Origin: Pseudomonadota bacterium
GTDB taxonomy: Bacteria; Pseudomonadota; Gammaproteobacteria; Burkholderiales; Burkholderiaceae_C
Length of the DNA: 8,289 nt
Assembly: GCA_023394015.1 (NCBI GenBank)
Contig: JAEXBL010000003.1
Span: forward strand, 1-8,289
Reading direction: 5' to 3'
The first letter of the stretch is position 1. Each line of letters begins with the position of its first letter. This document shows, piece after piece, positions 1 through 7,335 of this stretch. The notes beneath the pieces were generated by a model, which was given only the letters and a program-made list of their open reading frames with translations, made no database searches and was not told the DNA's origin. The translations under genes and the position numbers were made by a program.

Positions 1-3000
1 TTCCATAATCTGCACCCCTTTCGGATCCAGGGTGATCCCGAAGAACCCGCCCCCACCGAACATGTAGACCGTGAGGTGGAACGGCTGCTCGCGGCTGCAG
101 AAGTTGAACCGCACCGACAGCGGCTGGCCGATGAACGGCACGGTGAAGCCCGCGCCCAGCGACACGTTGCTGAGGTTGAGCACCCCGCAGGCGAGGCTGG
201 GCAGGGCAACGGAGAACCCGGCGTCGATGCCCCTGGAGCTGATGTCCAGGTAGGGCGGATCGGAAAACCCATCCAGCGGAATCAGGTCGCGCAGCGTCTC
301 GACAAAGGACAGCGGACCGACAAACTGGATGTCGTCCAGCAGCACGTCCACGTTCATCTTGGCGGAAGAGTCGACACTGAACTCGATCTTGCGGAAATGC
401 AGCTCGATGAAGCTGGCCGGTGCGATGAGCACCAGATCGAAATGGCTCAGGCCGCACAGCACGCTGATCTTGGGCGTTCCGCCACTCTTTTTCACGCGCG
501 CCTCGACGGCGACGATGAAGGCGTTCTTGTCGTGCACCACGAACAGCGGCGACGCCTGCTCGAACCCCCAGCTCTTGATGGACGGCCGCCAGTCGAAGCG
601 GATCACCAGCTCCTCCCCGAGCAGAATTTCCAGCAGGTTCAGCAGATCGGCCGTGCCCGACAGTGCCGTCTTGACCACCGCCATGGCGTCCAGCAGCGCC
701 TTGCGCGGTGCGCCGTCCAGCAGCGACAAGGCCGCAATGTCGTCGCGCACCGGGTCGAGCGCGTCGGCCACCCGCTGCAGCTTGGGCGCCAGCTGAGCAG
801 GCTGCGTCAGCAACTCGCCGAAGGACTGCCCCGGCGCGGGGTTGTCGACCAGTTCCTTGAGGGCACCGAACAAGCGCTTGCCATGAGCGTAGAGCCCGGC
901 AAAGGCAGCCACGCTGCCCAGCACGTCCAGCGCGGTCTCGGCGACCCGGCCAACGTCCTGGCGGAATCCGGCCGGAATCCCGGCAGCGGCATCGACCGTC
1001 GCACGCATCGAGACGCTCGCCTGCCGCAACTGTCCATTGCCTGCCGGCGGATCAAGCGCAGCCGAAAGATCGATGCCGGCCAGCGGGTCATCCAGCTCGA
1101 AGCTGCGGCTGGACAGCGCATCGAGCTGGCCGATCATGGACGCCACGTGGGCCACCAAGGCATTGGCCTTCTCGATGAAGGGCCCGCTCTCGGCCGCCGC
1201 GAACGCCGCCGCCTGGGCCATGAGGTCCTCGACGCGCTGCCTGACCCCCTCGAGCACCGCCTTGGCCAGATTCGCCGGCTGCGCGGCCAGCGCAGTGATG
1301 AATTGGTAGAGACGCAGCACGTCGTTGACGAAGGATTCGACACTGGTGCTGGCCTCCGAGACGAACTTGGGCACCTTGTCGAGCTGGTTCAGCAGGTCCC
1401 CCACCTCTTCGATCACGGCGCCCAGGGGTATGCAGCCAAACAGCAGGGGCAGGGGCAGCTCCAGCGATGTGGTGGCCGGAAAGAACTGCGCAGGCTTCAT
1501 CAGCCCCGCGAGCAGGTCATCGACGTCGCCCGCCGCCGGCCCCAGTACGCGGGAGATCGCGCTGGGCTGCATGTTCGGCATCACGAAGCCGCCGCTGCGG
1601 TCGCCCTGCCTGGAAAAATCCAGGCAGGCCATCTGCGGCGTCGCCACGACGTCAACAAACACCTGGCCCTTGTTGGCCACCGCGTCGAAGCCCTTGGCTG
1701 CATAGGTCGGGTTCCAGCGCACGAGGTTGTTCTTCACGTTGCCCGACAGCTGCGCCAGTGCCGCGATGCGCACCTGTGCACGCACCACACGCGGAAAGAA
1801 CATCGGCCTGCTGAGCCCCTGGCTGTACGTCTTGAAGGCGTTGAGCGAGGCAGCGCTTGCCTTGTCCGGCACATGGGCGCCAAAGCTCATCGTCACCACT
1901 TCCAGAGCCGTATCGCCGGCCTTGGCACTCGGGGCCATCGCAACGCGCTGTTGCCTCAAGCCGGCAAAGGTCCAGTCGCCCTGGTCCGGCGTCTCCCGCC
2001 GGTCCGGTGTCTGCCTGGCGTTCCAGGCTTTCGCCGCCATGGCGCTCGCTTCGGCAGCGCCGGTGAGGCCCGGTCCATCATTGACGTACAGCGGCACCAA
2101 TCTCTTGCCGGAGCGCTTGCGCGGGCTGGCCAGCACGTTGGACATGAAGATCATCGGCAGCTCGAACTCGACGTTGCGGCCGTCGAGGTCGGTGGCCGAC
2201 AGGTGGAACCGGAACGGCCGGCCCCTCACCATCGGCCAGAACAGTTGCTGCCCCCGGCCTTCGATCTCCGACGAGGCCGGGGGATCGAGGTCCGGCGTGA
2301 CCGTGGTCAGCACGCGCATGCTGCTGAACGGAAACTCGTTGCTGACCCGCTGGTTGTTCGCACCGTACGGCCGCAGCGAAGCGGCGTCATCAAAGTGACG
2401 CTCACGCTCGCGCACGACCATGAACATGCGCTGCCGGACATAGGCGGGATGACCCGGCAGCGGATGAAACTTGCGCTCGCTGACCTTGATCAGCGCCACC
2501 CGATGGCCGAACGGAAACAGCACACCGCGGTACACCACGCGCACATAGTGGTCGCGCCCCATGGACGCCCGGTGCACCCAGGACTCGACATCGAGCCCGG
2601 GCGGCTCCCAGTCGCCGCGCGCATCCAGCCAGCCACCAAGGGCACTGAGTGCCAGCCGCTCTGCCCGAACCGGCTCGGGGACGTAATTGGCCATCGAGAA
2701 GTTCGACGACAGGTGCGCGATCTGGTAGCGGTCGTAGTCTTCCAGGGTGGCCAGAAACGGCGAGTCCCGTCCAGGCAGGGGAAGCTCCGCCATGCCCTGC
2801 GGGAATGCCGACTGCATCGGCGGCGCACTCCCCGGTCCACCGGTAGCCCACACGGCGCGCACGGTTCTGCTGGGGTCGGGCTGGTGCGATTCCGGCGCGC
2901 GCCGGCCATCCTGCAGCGGGCCAACCAGGCGTGTGTGCCACAACTCCGTGTGCCGGGTCGCCTTGGACGTCACCGCCTGTGCGGCGTGGCACCAGCGCTC

Positions 3001-3987
3001 CTGGGCGTGGGGCGCAATGATCAATCGCCACGGTAACTCGAGGGCGGTTTCTCTCGCCCCGGGCAGCGCCGGGGTCGGCCCGACCGGAAACGGCAATCGC
3101 GCACGCCCTGGCCTCTCCAGCACATCCGTGACCCATCGGCCTGCGATGTCGTTCAGGCGCCTGGTCAACACCGCCTGGGCCGAACCCCCACCACGCCATG
3201 CCAGCACGGTCTGGCGCACCGAAAACGCCGCCAGCGCCGTGGGCGTGACCCCCGGCGCTGCCGCAACCACACCGACCTCGGTCGCCGCCTCCTGCACCCG
3301 CTGGCGTGCCGTGGCGGGCTTGCGCGCCGCCTTGGCTGCAGCCTGAGCCACGGCCACGCTGGGCCATGGCAGGTACGTGCTGCGGCCCTGCGGCGGCAGT
3401 GCAGCAGCCGGCACCTTCATGGCCAGCTCGCGTATGGCAGCCAGCACCGCCTCGAGGGTGTAATCGCACTCGAAGCCGGCCGGCCAGTCGAACACCACGC
3501 GGGACTCCCCGGCCGCCCGGGCACGAATCGGGGGTGGACCGACCTGCACGTTGGATGGCGGCGAGGGCGATGCCGCATGGCGCGACCCGGAAAGGGGCGG
3601 CGGCGTATCAGGTTGCCGCTCGTCCACCCCTGCCGGCGCTGCCTCGTAGAACACCTCCTCGGCAATCGATTGGGGTGGATGGTGCAGCACCAATGCCGCG
3701 GCTCCGCTGCCGCGCCGGCGCAGTCGCGGAGGCGAGCCAGGCGCCACCTCCAGATTGACCAGTTCGATCCGGAAGGCAAGCAAGTCCTCGGTACGTACGA
3801 CCGGCCGCCCCCTCCGCGACGAATGGAACAGGTTGAACTCGGTATTCAGCGGGACGGGTATGCGTCCAATCCGTCCCATGTCGGGGATGGGACGAGCTTG
3901 CCCCGCATCGATGGTGCGGCTGGCGCCGCCGACAACCGCGCCCGATGGCTTGAGGGTCGCCCTCGTCTTCTTCGGTCCTGTCGCCAT
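1..3987 (-). CDS. Very large uncharacterised multidomain protein (3' end outside window)
   Basis: I read one open frame of 1329 codons with no stop, and it continues past the left edge. The ATG at 3987 has AAGGAG six nt upstream and an in-frame TGA at 4003-4005, so no earlier start is possible. I do not recognise a named family. There is no signal peptide or membrane helix, so it is probably cytoplasmic unless exported by a dedicated system. Residues 1-115 are basic then beta-like; about 120-155 is a proline-rich linker; about 160-185 contains FDWPAGFECDYTLE. About 317-354 carries ELPWRLIIAP and ELWHTRL, and about 470-505 carries WVHRASMGRDHYVRVVY. About 855-1115 is mostly amphipathic helix, possibly coiled coil. 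About 1127-1329 is beta-rich and ends with FGGGGFFGITLDPKG at 1310-1324. These aromatic, glycine-rich blocks read like conserved motifs of an existing large-protein family, but that is an impression from memory. AGG, AGA and ATA codons set it apart from its neighbours and suggest transfer. Confidence 0.93.
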   Translation of the reverse strand, partial: MATGPKKTRATLKPSGAVVGGASRTIDAGQARPIPDMGRIGRIPVPLNTEFNLFHSSRRGRPVVRTEDLLAFRIELVNLEVAPGSPPRLRRRGSGAAALVLHHPPQSIAEEVFYEAAPAGVDERQPDTPPPLSGSRHAASPSPPSNVQVGPPPIRARAAGESRVVFDWPAGFECDYTLEAVLAAIRELAMKVPAAALPPQGRSTYLPWPSVAVAQAAAKAARKPATARQRVQEAATEVGVVAAAPGVTPTALAAFSVRQTVLAWRGGGSAQAVLTRRLNDIAGRWVTDVLERPGRARLPFPVGPTPALPGARETALELPWRLIIAPHAQERWCHAAQAVTSKATRHTELWHTRLVGPLQDGRRAPESHQPDPSRTVRAVWATGGPGSAPPMQSAFPQGMAELPLPGRDSPFLATLEDYDRYQIAHLSSNFSMANYVPEPVRAERLALSALGGWLDARGDWEPPGLDVESWVHRASMGRDHYVRVVYRGVLFPFGHRVALIKVSERKFHPLPGHPAYVRQRMFMVVRERERHFDDAASLRPYGANNQRVSNEFPFSSMRVLTTVTPDLDPPASSEIEGRGQQLFWPMVRGRPFRFHLSATDLDGRNVEFELPMIFMSNVLASPRKRSGKRLVPLYVNDGPGLTGAAEASAMAAKAWNARQTPDRRETPDQGDWTFAGLRQQRVAMAPSAKAGDTALEVVTMSFGAHVPDKASAASLNAFKTYSQGLSRPMFFPRVVRAQVRIAALAQLSGNVKNNLVRWNPTYAAKGFDAVANKGQVFVDVVATPQMACLDFSRQGDRSGGFVMPNMQPSAISRVLGPAAGDVDDLLAGLMKPAQFFPATTSLELPLPLLFGCIPLGAVIEEVGDLLNQLDKVPKFVSEASTSVESFVNDVLRLYQFITALAAQPANLAKAVLEGVRQRVEDLMAQAAAFAAAESGPFIEKANALVAHVASMIGQLDALSSRSFELDDPLAGIDLSAALDPPAGNGQLRQASVSMRATVDAAAGIPAGFRQDVGRVAETALDVLGSVAAFAGLYAHGKRLFGALKELVDNPAPGQSFGELLTQPAQLAPKLQRVADALDPVRDDIAALSLLDGAPRKALLDAMAVVKTALSGTADLLNLLEILLGEELVIRFDWRPSIKSWGFEQASPLFVVHDKNAFIVAVEARVKKSGGTPKISVLCGLSHFDLVLIAPASFIELHFRKIEFSVDSSAKMNVDVLLDDIQFVGPLSFVETLRDLIPLDGFSDPPYLDISSRGIDAGFSVALPSLACGVLNLSNVSLGAGFTVPFIGQPLSVRFNFCSREQPFHLTVYMFGGGGFFGITLDPKGVQIME

Positions 3988-3993
3988 CTCGGT

Positions 3994-3999
3994 CTCCTT
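3994..3999 (-). promoter_or_regulatory. Shine-Dalgarno AAGGAG of the large minus-strand gene
   Basis: AAGGAG on the minus strand lies six nt before the ATG at 3987. Together with the in-frame TGA at 4003-4005 it fixes the start of the large gene. Confidence 0.85.
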
Positions 4000-4109
4000 G
4001 GTTCATGCGCCAGGCGAACACAGGAGCAACAACAGCCGTGGATCCGCTGCCCCTGCCTGCCACTGCCCCCTTGGCTGACAAGTATGCGCAGCAACCTCGA
4101 AGACACACT

Positions 4110-4138
4110 GTTTGGATTTGTAAAAATACCATCCAAAC
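4110..4138. repeat. Inverted repeat GTTTGGAT-N13-ATCCAAAC, possible operator
   Basis: The arms at 4110-4117 and 4131-4138 are perfect 8-bp inverted repeats around an AT-rich 13-bp spacer (4118-4130). Half-site centres are 21 bp apart, about two helical turns, which suits a dimeric regulator bound on one DNA face. It sits in the divergent intergenic region, about 125 nt upstream of the large minus-strand gene and 140 nt upstream of the GumN-like gene. It lacks a T-run after the stem and is far from any gene end, so a terminator is less likely. The binding role is inferred; the repeat itself is seen. Confidence 0.55.
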
Positions 4139-4181
4139 GAGGTACGGCATAACCAATAAGGCCAGGGGTATCCATGCCGAC

Positions 4182-4195
4182 CATGCAAGTGCATG
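4182..4195. repeat. Short palindrome CATGCA-AG-TGCATG
   Basis: Two perfect 6-bp inverted arms (4182-4187 and 4190-4195) are separated by 2 bp in the same intergenic region as the larger inverted repeat. It could be a small operator half-site pair or a chance palindrome; 6-bp arms are weak evidence. Confidence 0.3.
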
Positions 4196-4267
4196 ACCCA
4201 GCTGTTCTTCGTTCCGATCGCACCATGCTGGCCGGGGCGCAGAGGATGCTTCGGACCACACCTCGGC

Positions 4268-4273
4268 TATGCT
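4268..4273 (+). promoter_or_regulatory. Possible -10 element (TATGCT) of the GumN-like gene
   Basis: TATGCT matches four of six bases of the sigma-70 -10 consensus and ends only six nt before the ATG at 4280. Transcription from it would begin at or near the start codon and give a leaderless mRNA, consistent with the lack of a visible Shine-Dalgarno sequence there. No good -35 box lies 16-18 bp upstream, so the call is tentative. Confidence 0.35.
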
Positions 4274-4279
4274 GCCGCG

Positions 4280-5239
4280 ATGCCGAGCCAACCCCTGATC
4301 CACCGCTGGCTGCCGGCCCTGCTGCTCGGTCTGCTGTCCTGGCTGTTCACGGCACCAACGCTGGCGCGCAGTTGCCCGCCCGAGGCCACGGCGCCCACAC
4401 CCGAGCAGGTGCGCGAGGCCGCGCGCACGGCGCCCGACCGCGGCTTTCTGTGGCGCATCGAGAAGGACGGCCGCCACGCGCACCTGTACGGCACGCTGCA
4501 CGTGGGCCAGCCGGCGTGGCTGGTGCCCGGCCCGCGCACCCGCCAGGCACTGGCCGACGCCGACGTGCTGGCGCTGGAGCTGGACCCGACCGACGCCGAC
4601 ACCCAAGCCGCGCTGATGCAACGCCTGAGCACGCCGCTGAAGAACCCTCTGCCAACCGCACTGACCGCCCGCCTGCGGCGCCAGGCCGAGGCCGACTGCC
4701 TGCCCTGGGCCGCGCTGCAGCCGCTGCGGCCCGAGTTGCAACTGACCACGCTGGTGCTCAGCGCCGCGCGCCGGCAGTCGCTGGATGCGGCCTACGGCAG
4801 CGAGATGGTGCTGCTGGGCATGGCCCGTCAGCTGGACAAGCCGGTGCACGCGCTCGAATCGGCGACCGAGCAGGCCGAGGCGCTGCTGATGGACGACGAC
4901 GCCCAACTGGTGCAGTTGCTCGAAGCCAGCCTCGACGATCTGGAAAACGGTCGCGCCACCGCCGTGCTGCAGAAGCTGGCCACCGCCTGGGCCGAGCGCG
5001 ATGCCCAGCTGCTGCAAACCTACGAGCAATGGTGCGAGTGCGTCGAGACCGAGGCCGAGCGCGTGCTGATGCACCGCCTGCTCAACGAGCGCAACGCGCG
5101 CCTGGCCGCACGCATCGATGCGCTGCACGGCGAGAAGGGGCCGCTGTTCGTGGCCGTGGGCGCCTTGCACCTGTTCGGGCCCCAGGGCTTGCCGGCGCTG
5201 ATGAAGGCGCGCGGCTACCGTGTCGAGCCGGTGTTCTGA
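4280..5239 (+). CDS. TraB/GumN family exported protein (Tiki-like metalloprotease fold)
   Basis: This 319-residue protein belongs to the TraB/PrgY/GumN family, related in fold to Tiki metalloproteases; its bacterial substrate is generally unknown. The two family GxxH motifs are present: GTLH at residues 71-74 within YGTLHVG, and GALH at 294-297 within VGALHLFGPQGL. The acidic LELDP is at 99-103. The end, ARGYRVEPVF, matches the usual family ending. Residues 1-29 form a signal peptide: a basic start with HRW, a hydrophobic core LPALLLGLLSWLF, and a probable cut after Thr-Leu-Ala, giving a periplasmic or envelope location. The frame is open back to an ATG at 4193, but that start would add 29 residues in front of the signal peptide, so I chose 4280. 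There is no clear ribosome site. It is divergent from the large gene and convergent with acuI, so it is probably monocistronic. Confidence 0.88.
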   Translation: MPSQPLIHRWLPALLLGLLSWLFTAPTLARSCPPEATAPTPEQVREAARTAPDRGFLWRIEKDGRHAHLYGTLHVGQPAWLVPGPRTRQALADADVLALELDPTDADTQAALMQRLSTPLKNPLPTALTARLRRQAEADCLPWAALQPLRPELQLTTLVLSAARRQSLDAAYGSEMVLLGMARQLDKPVHALESATEQAEALLMDDDAQLVQLLEASLDDLENGRATAVLQKLATAWAERDAQLLQTYEQWCECVETEAERVLMHRLLNERNARLAARIDALHGEKGPLFVAVGALHLFGPQGLPALMKARGYRVEPVF

Positions 5240-5290
5240 GCCGGCGCGCAGATCTACAAGAAAAGCGACACCAGCGCCTGCCCGTCAAGC

Positions 5291-5318
5291 GTTGGCAGCT
5301 GCGTTTTTGGCAGCCAAC
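5291..5318. terminator. Weak hairpin between convergent genes, possible shared terminator
   Basis: GTTGGC-A-GC (5291-5299) can pair with GC-A-GCCAAC (5310-5318), giving eight base pairs with one A-A mismatch and a loop holding five Ts. It lies between the stops of the GumN-like gene (5239) and acuI (5328), where a bidirectional terminator is expected. There is no T-run just outside the stem on either strand, so it is not a canonical intrinsic terminator. TTGGCAGC also occurs twice here as a direct repeat (5292-5299 and 5307-5314). Confidence 0.28.
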
Positions 5319-5327
5319 CGCCGATCG

Positions 5328-6314
<987 letters not shown>

Positions 6315-6354
6315 GGTCGGTCTCCTTTTGAGGGCATGCGATTGACTGCGGCCC

Positions 6355-6362
6355 ACTATAAG
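6355..6362. promoter_or_regulatory. Overlapping -10 elements for divergent acuI and mpg
   Basis: On the minus strand 6355-6360 reads TATAGT (five of six to TATAAT), which would start acuI transcription about 35 nt before its ATG. On the plus strand 6357-6362 reads TATAAG, which would give mpg a leader of roughly 40 nt. Both use the same few bases, so a symmetric bidirectional promoter is possible. No convincing -35 box was found at the right distance on either strand; TTGACT at 6342-6347 is only 9 bp from TATAAG. Confidence 0.4.
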
Positions 6363-6407
6363 CGCGGCGCCAGCACCCCATCCAGCCGGCATAGACTCGC
6401 AGGCGTC

Positions 6408-6977
6408 ATGCCCCGCCTCCTGCACGCCACCGACTTCGCCGCCGACGCGCCCGCCGTGGCGCAGGCGCTGATCGGCGCCACGCTGCTGGTGGGCGGCGTG
6501 GGCGGCGTCATCGTGGAGGCCGAGGCCTACGACATGCACGACGCCGCCTCGCACACCTTCGGCGGCCCCACCGAGCGCAACCGCGCCATGTTCGGCCCGC
6601 CGGGCCACGCCTACGTGTACCGCAGCTATGGCACCCACTGGTGCCTGAACTTCGTCTGCCGCGAGGCGGGCCACGGCGCCGGTGTGCTGATCCGCGCCCT
6701 GCAACCCACGCAGGGGCTCGAGGCCATGCGCGCGCGCCGCGGCCTGCACGACGAGCGCCTGCTGTGTGCCGGCCCGGGCCGGCTGGCGCAGGCACTGGGC
6801 ATCAGCCTGGCGCACTACGGCCAGCCGCTGGACGAGCCGCCGTTTCGCGTGCTGAGCGCGCCGCCCGGCACGCCGGTGCAGGTGCTGACCGGCCCGCGCA
6901 TCGGCATCAGCAAGGCGGTCGACACGCCCTGGCGCTTTGGTCTGGCCGGCTCGCGCTACCTCAGCCGGCGCTTTTGA
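6408..6977 (+). CDS. mpg: 3-methyladenine DNA glycosylase, AAG/MPG family
   Basis: This 189-residue protein is a monofunctional base-excision repair glycosylase. It removes alkylated and deaminated purines such as 3-methyladenine and hypoxanthine, leaving abasic sites. Aligned by eye to human AAG, the catalytic Glu125 is E39 in VEAEAY, with Tyr127 at Y41 and His136 at H49. The DNA-intercalating YVYxxYG is at 69-75 (Y71 and Y74 for Tyr159 and Tyr162), and Asn169 is N81. [12 protein letters not shown] (55-66), [22 protein letters not shown] and [10 protein letters not shown] are also family blocks. Length is usual for a bacterial member, which lacks the eukaryotic N-terminal extension. I chose the ATG at 6408 because the conserved region starts about 15 residues later; upstream in-frame starts lie in or near acuI. 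The ribosome site is weak (CAGG). It is divergent from acuI, and a small gene follows 79 bp downstream. Confidence 0.94.
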   Translation: MPRLLHATDFAADAPAVAQALIGATLLVGGVGGVIVEAEAYDMHDAASHTFGGPTERNRAMFGPPGHAYVYRSYGTHWCLNFVCREAGHGAGVLIRALQPTQGLEAMRARRGLHDERLLCAGPGRLAQALGISLAHYGQPLDEPPFRVLSAPPGTPVQVLTGPRIGISKAVDTPWRFGLAGSRYLSRRF

Positions 6978-6978
6978 G

Positions 6979-6994
6979 ACCCGGGCCTACGGGT
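6979..6994 (+). other. Small hairpin just after mpg
   Basis: ACCCG (6979-6983) and CGGGT (6990-6994) form a 5-bp stem with a six-base loop, two nt after the mpg stop. No T-run follows, so at most it is an mRNA 3'-end stabiliser or pause site, or chance in GC-rich DNA. Confidence 0.2.
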
Positions 6995-7012
6995 GCCTGC
7001 GGCGCGGCACGG

Positions 7013-7018
7013 CACAAT
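7013..7018 (+). promoter_or_regulatory. Possible -10 element (CACAAT) of the small gene at 7057
   Basis: CACAAT matches four of six -10 bases and would place the transcript start about 32 nt before the ATG at 7057. No good -35 is visible. If it is not real, the small gene is probably transcribed by read-through from mpg. Confidence 0.28.
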
Positions 7019-7056
7019 CCACGCCAACTGACATCACCGACTTGGAGAACATCCGC

Positions 7057-7335
7057 ATGAACGCAAGCACCGACAACCCCATGGCCTTCATGGCCGGCAA
7101 CGACGGCCTGGCCCTGGGCGACACCGCCCACGCGCGCGTGCTGACGCTGCTGGAGTTTCGCGCCGGCGACGGCCCGATGATCCGCATCGAGCCCGACGCG
7201 CAGCTCAAGCTGGAGCGCGCCCCGCAAAGCCTGGTGGTGCGCTGGCAGGAGGGCGGGCAGCCCATGAACGCCGCCATCCCGGTGGTGGAGTTCAACCACT
7301 TCATCGACGCCGGTCAGATCGCCATCGAGCGCTGA
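7057..7335 (+). CDS. Small uncharacterised protein, 92 residues
   Basis: I do not recognise the family. The ATG at 7057 is preceded by GGAG (7044-7047) with nine nt between, and GC3 bias is as strong as in the flanking genes, which supports real coding. The product is a mildly acidic soluble protein with no signal peptide, membrane segment or cysteine. Residues 24-63 alternate polar and hydrophobic (ARVLTLLEFRAGDGP, MIRIEP, QSLVVRWQEG), suggesting a small beta-sheet fold. The C-terminal PVVEFNHFIDAGQIAIER looks like a strand and short helix. It follows mpg by 79 bp on the same strand and could be co-transcribed. Its last 22 bp overlap the 3' end of the convergent symporter gene. No function can be assigned. 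Confidence 0.78.
   Translation: MNASTDNPMAFMAGNDGLALGDTAHARVLTLLEFRAGDGPMIRIEPDAQLKLERAPQSLVVRWQEGGQPMNAAIPVVEFNHFIDAGQIAIER

Noticed and set aside
76..3036. A 986-codon open frame on the plus strand antisense to the large gene
   Set aside because: The translation is rich in Arg, His, Gln and Gly with no recognisable domain, as expected from antisense frames in GC-rich coding DNA. The minus-strand frame is longer, has a ribosome site and gives protein-like sequence.
2402..3469. A 355-codon minus-strand frame within the large gene
   Set aside because: It is an alternative frame of the same strand, low in complexity and Gly/Arg/Ala-rich. The large frame runs through the whole stretch without a stop.
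4003..4196. Two near-coincident 63-codon frames on opposite strands in the intergenic region
   Set aside because: Neither has a ribosome site or recognisable sequence. Both look like chance open frames in non-coding DNA.
3608..5170. A 520-codon minus-strand frame spanning the intergenic region and antisense to the GumN-like gene
   Set aside because: Composition is Gln/Gly/Arg/His-rich with no domain, and it overlaps two better-supported genes and their promoter region.
6315..6815. Upstream extension of the acuI frame to a start at 6815
   Set aside because: The extra residues are antisense to mpg and outside the AcuI homology. MFKALLL with its AGGAG site at 6322-6326 is the natural start.
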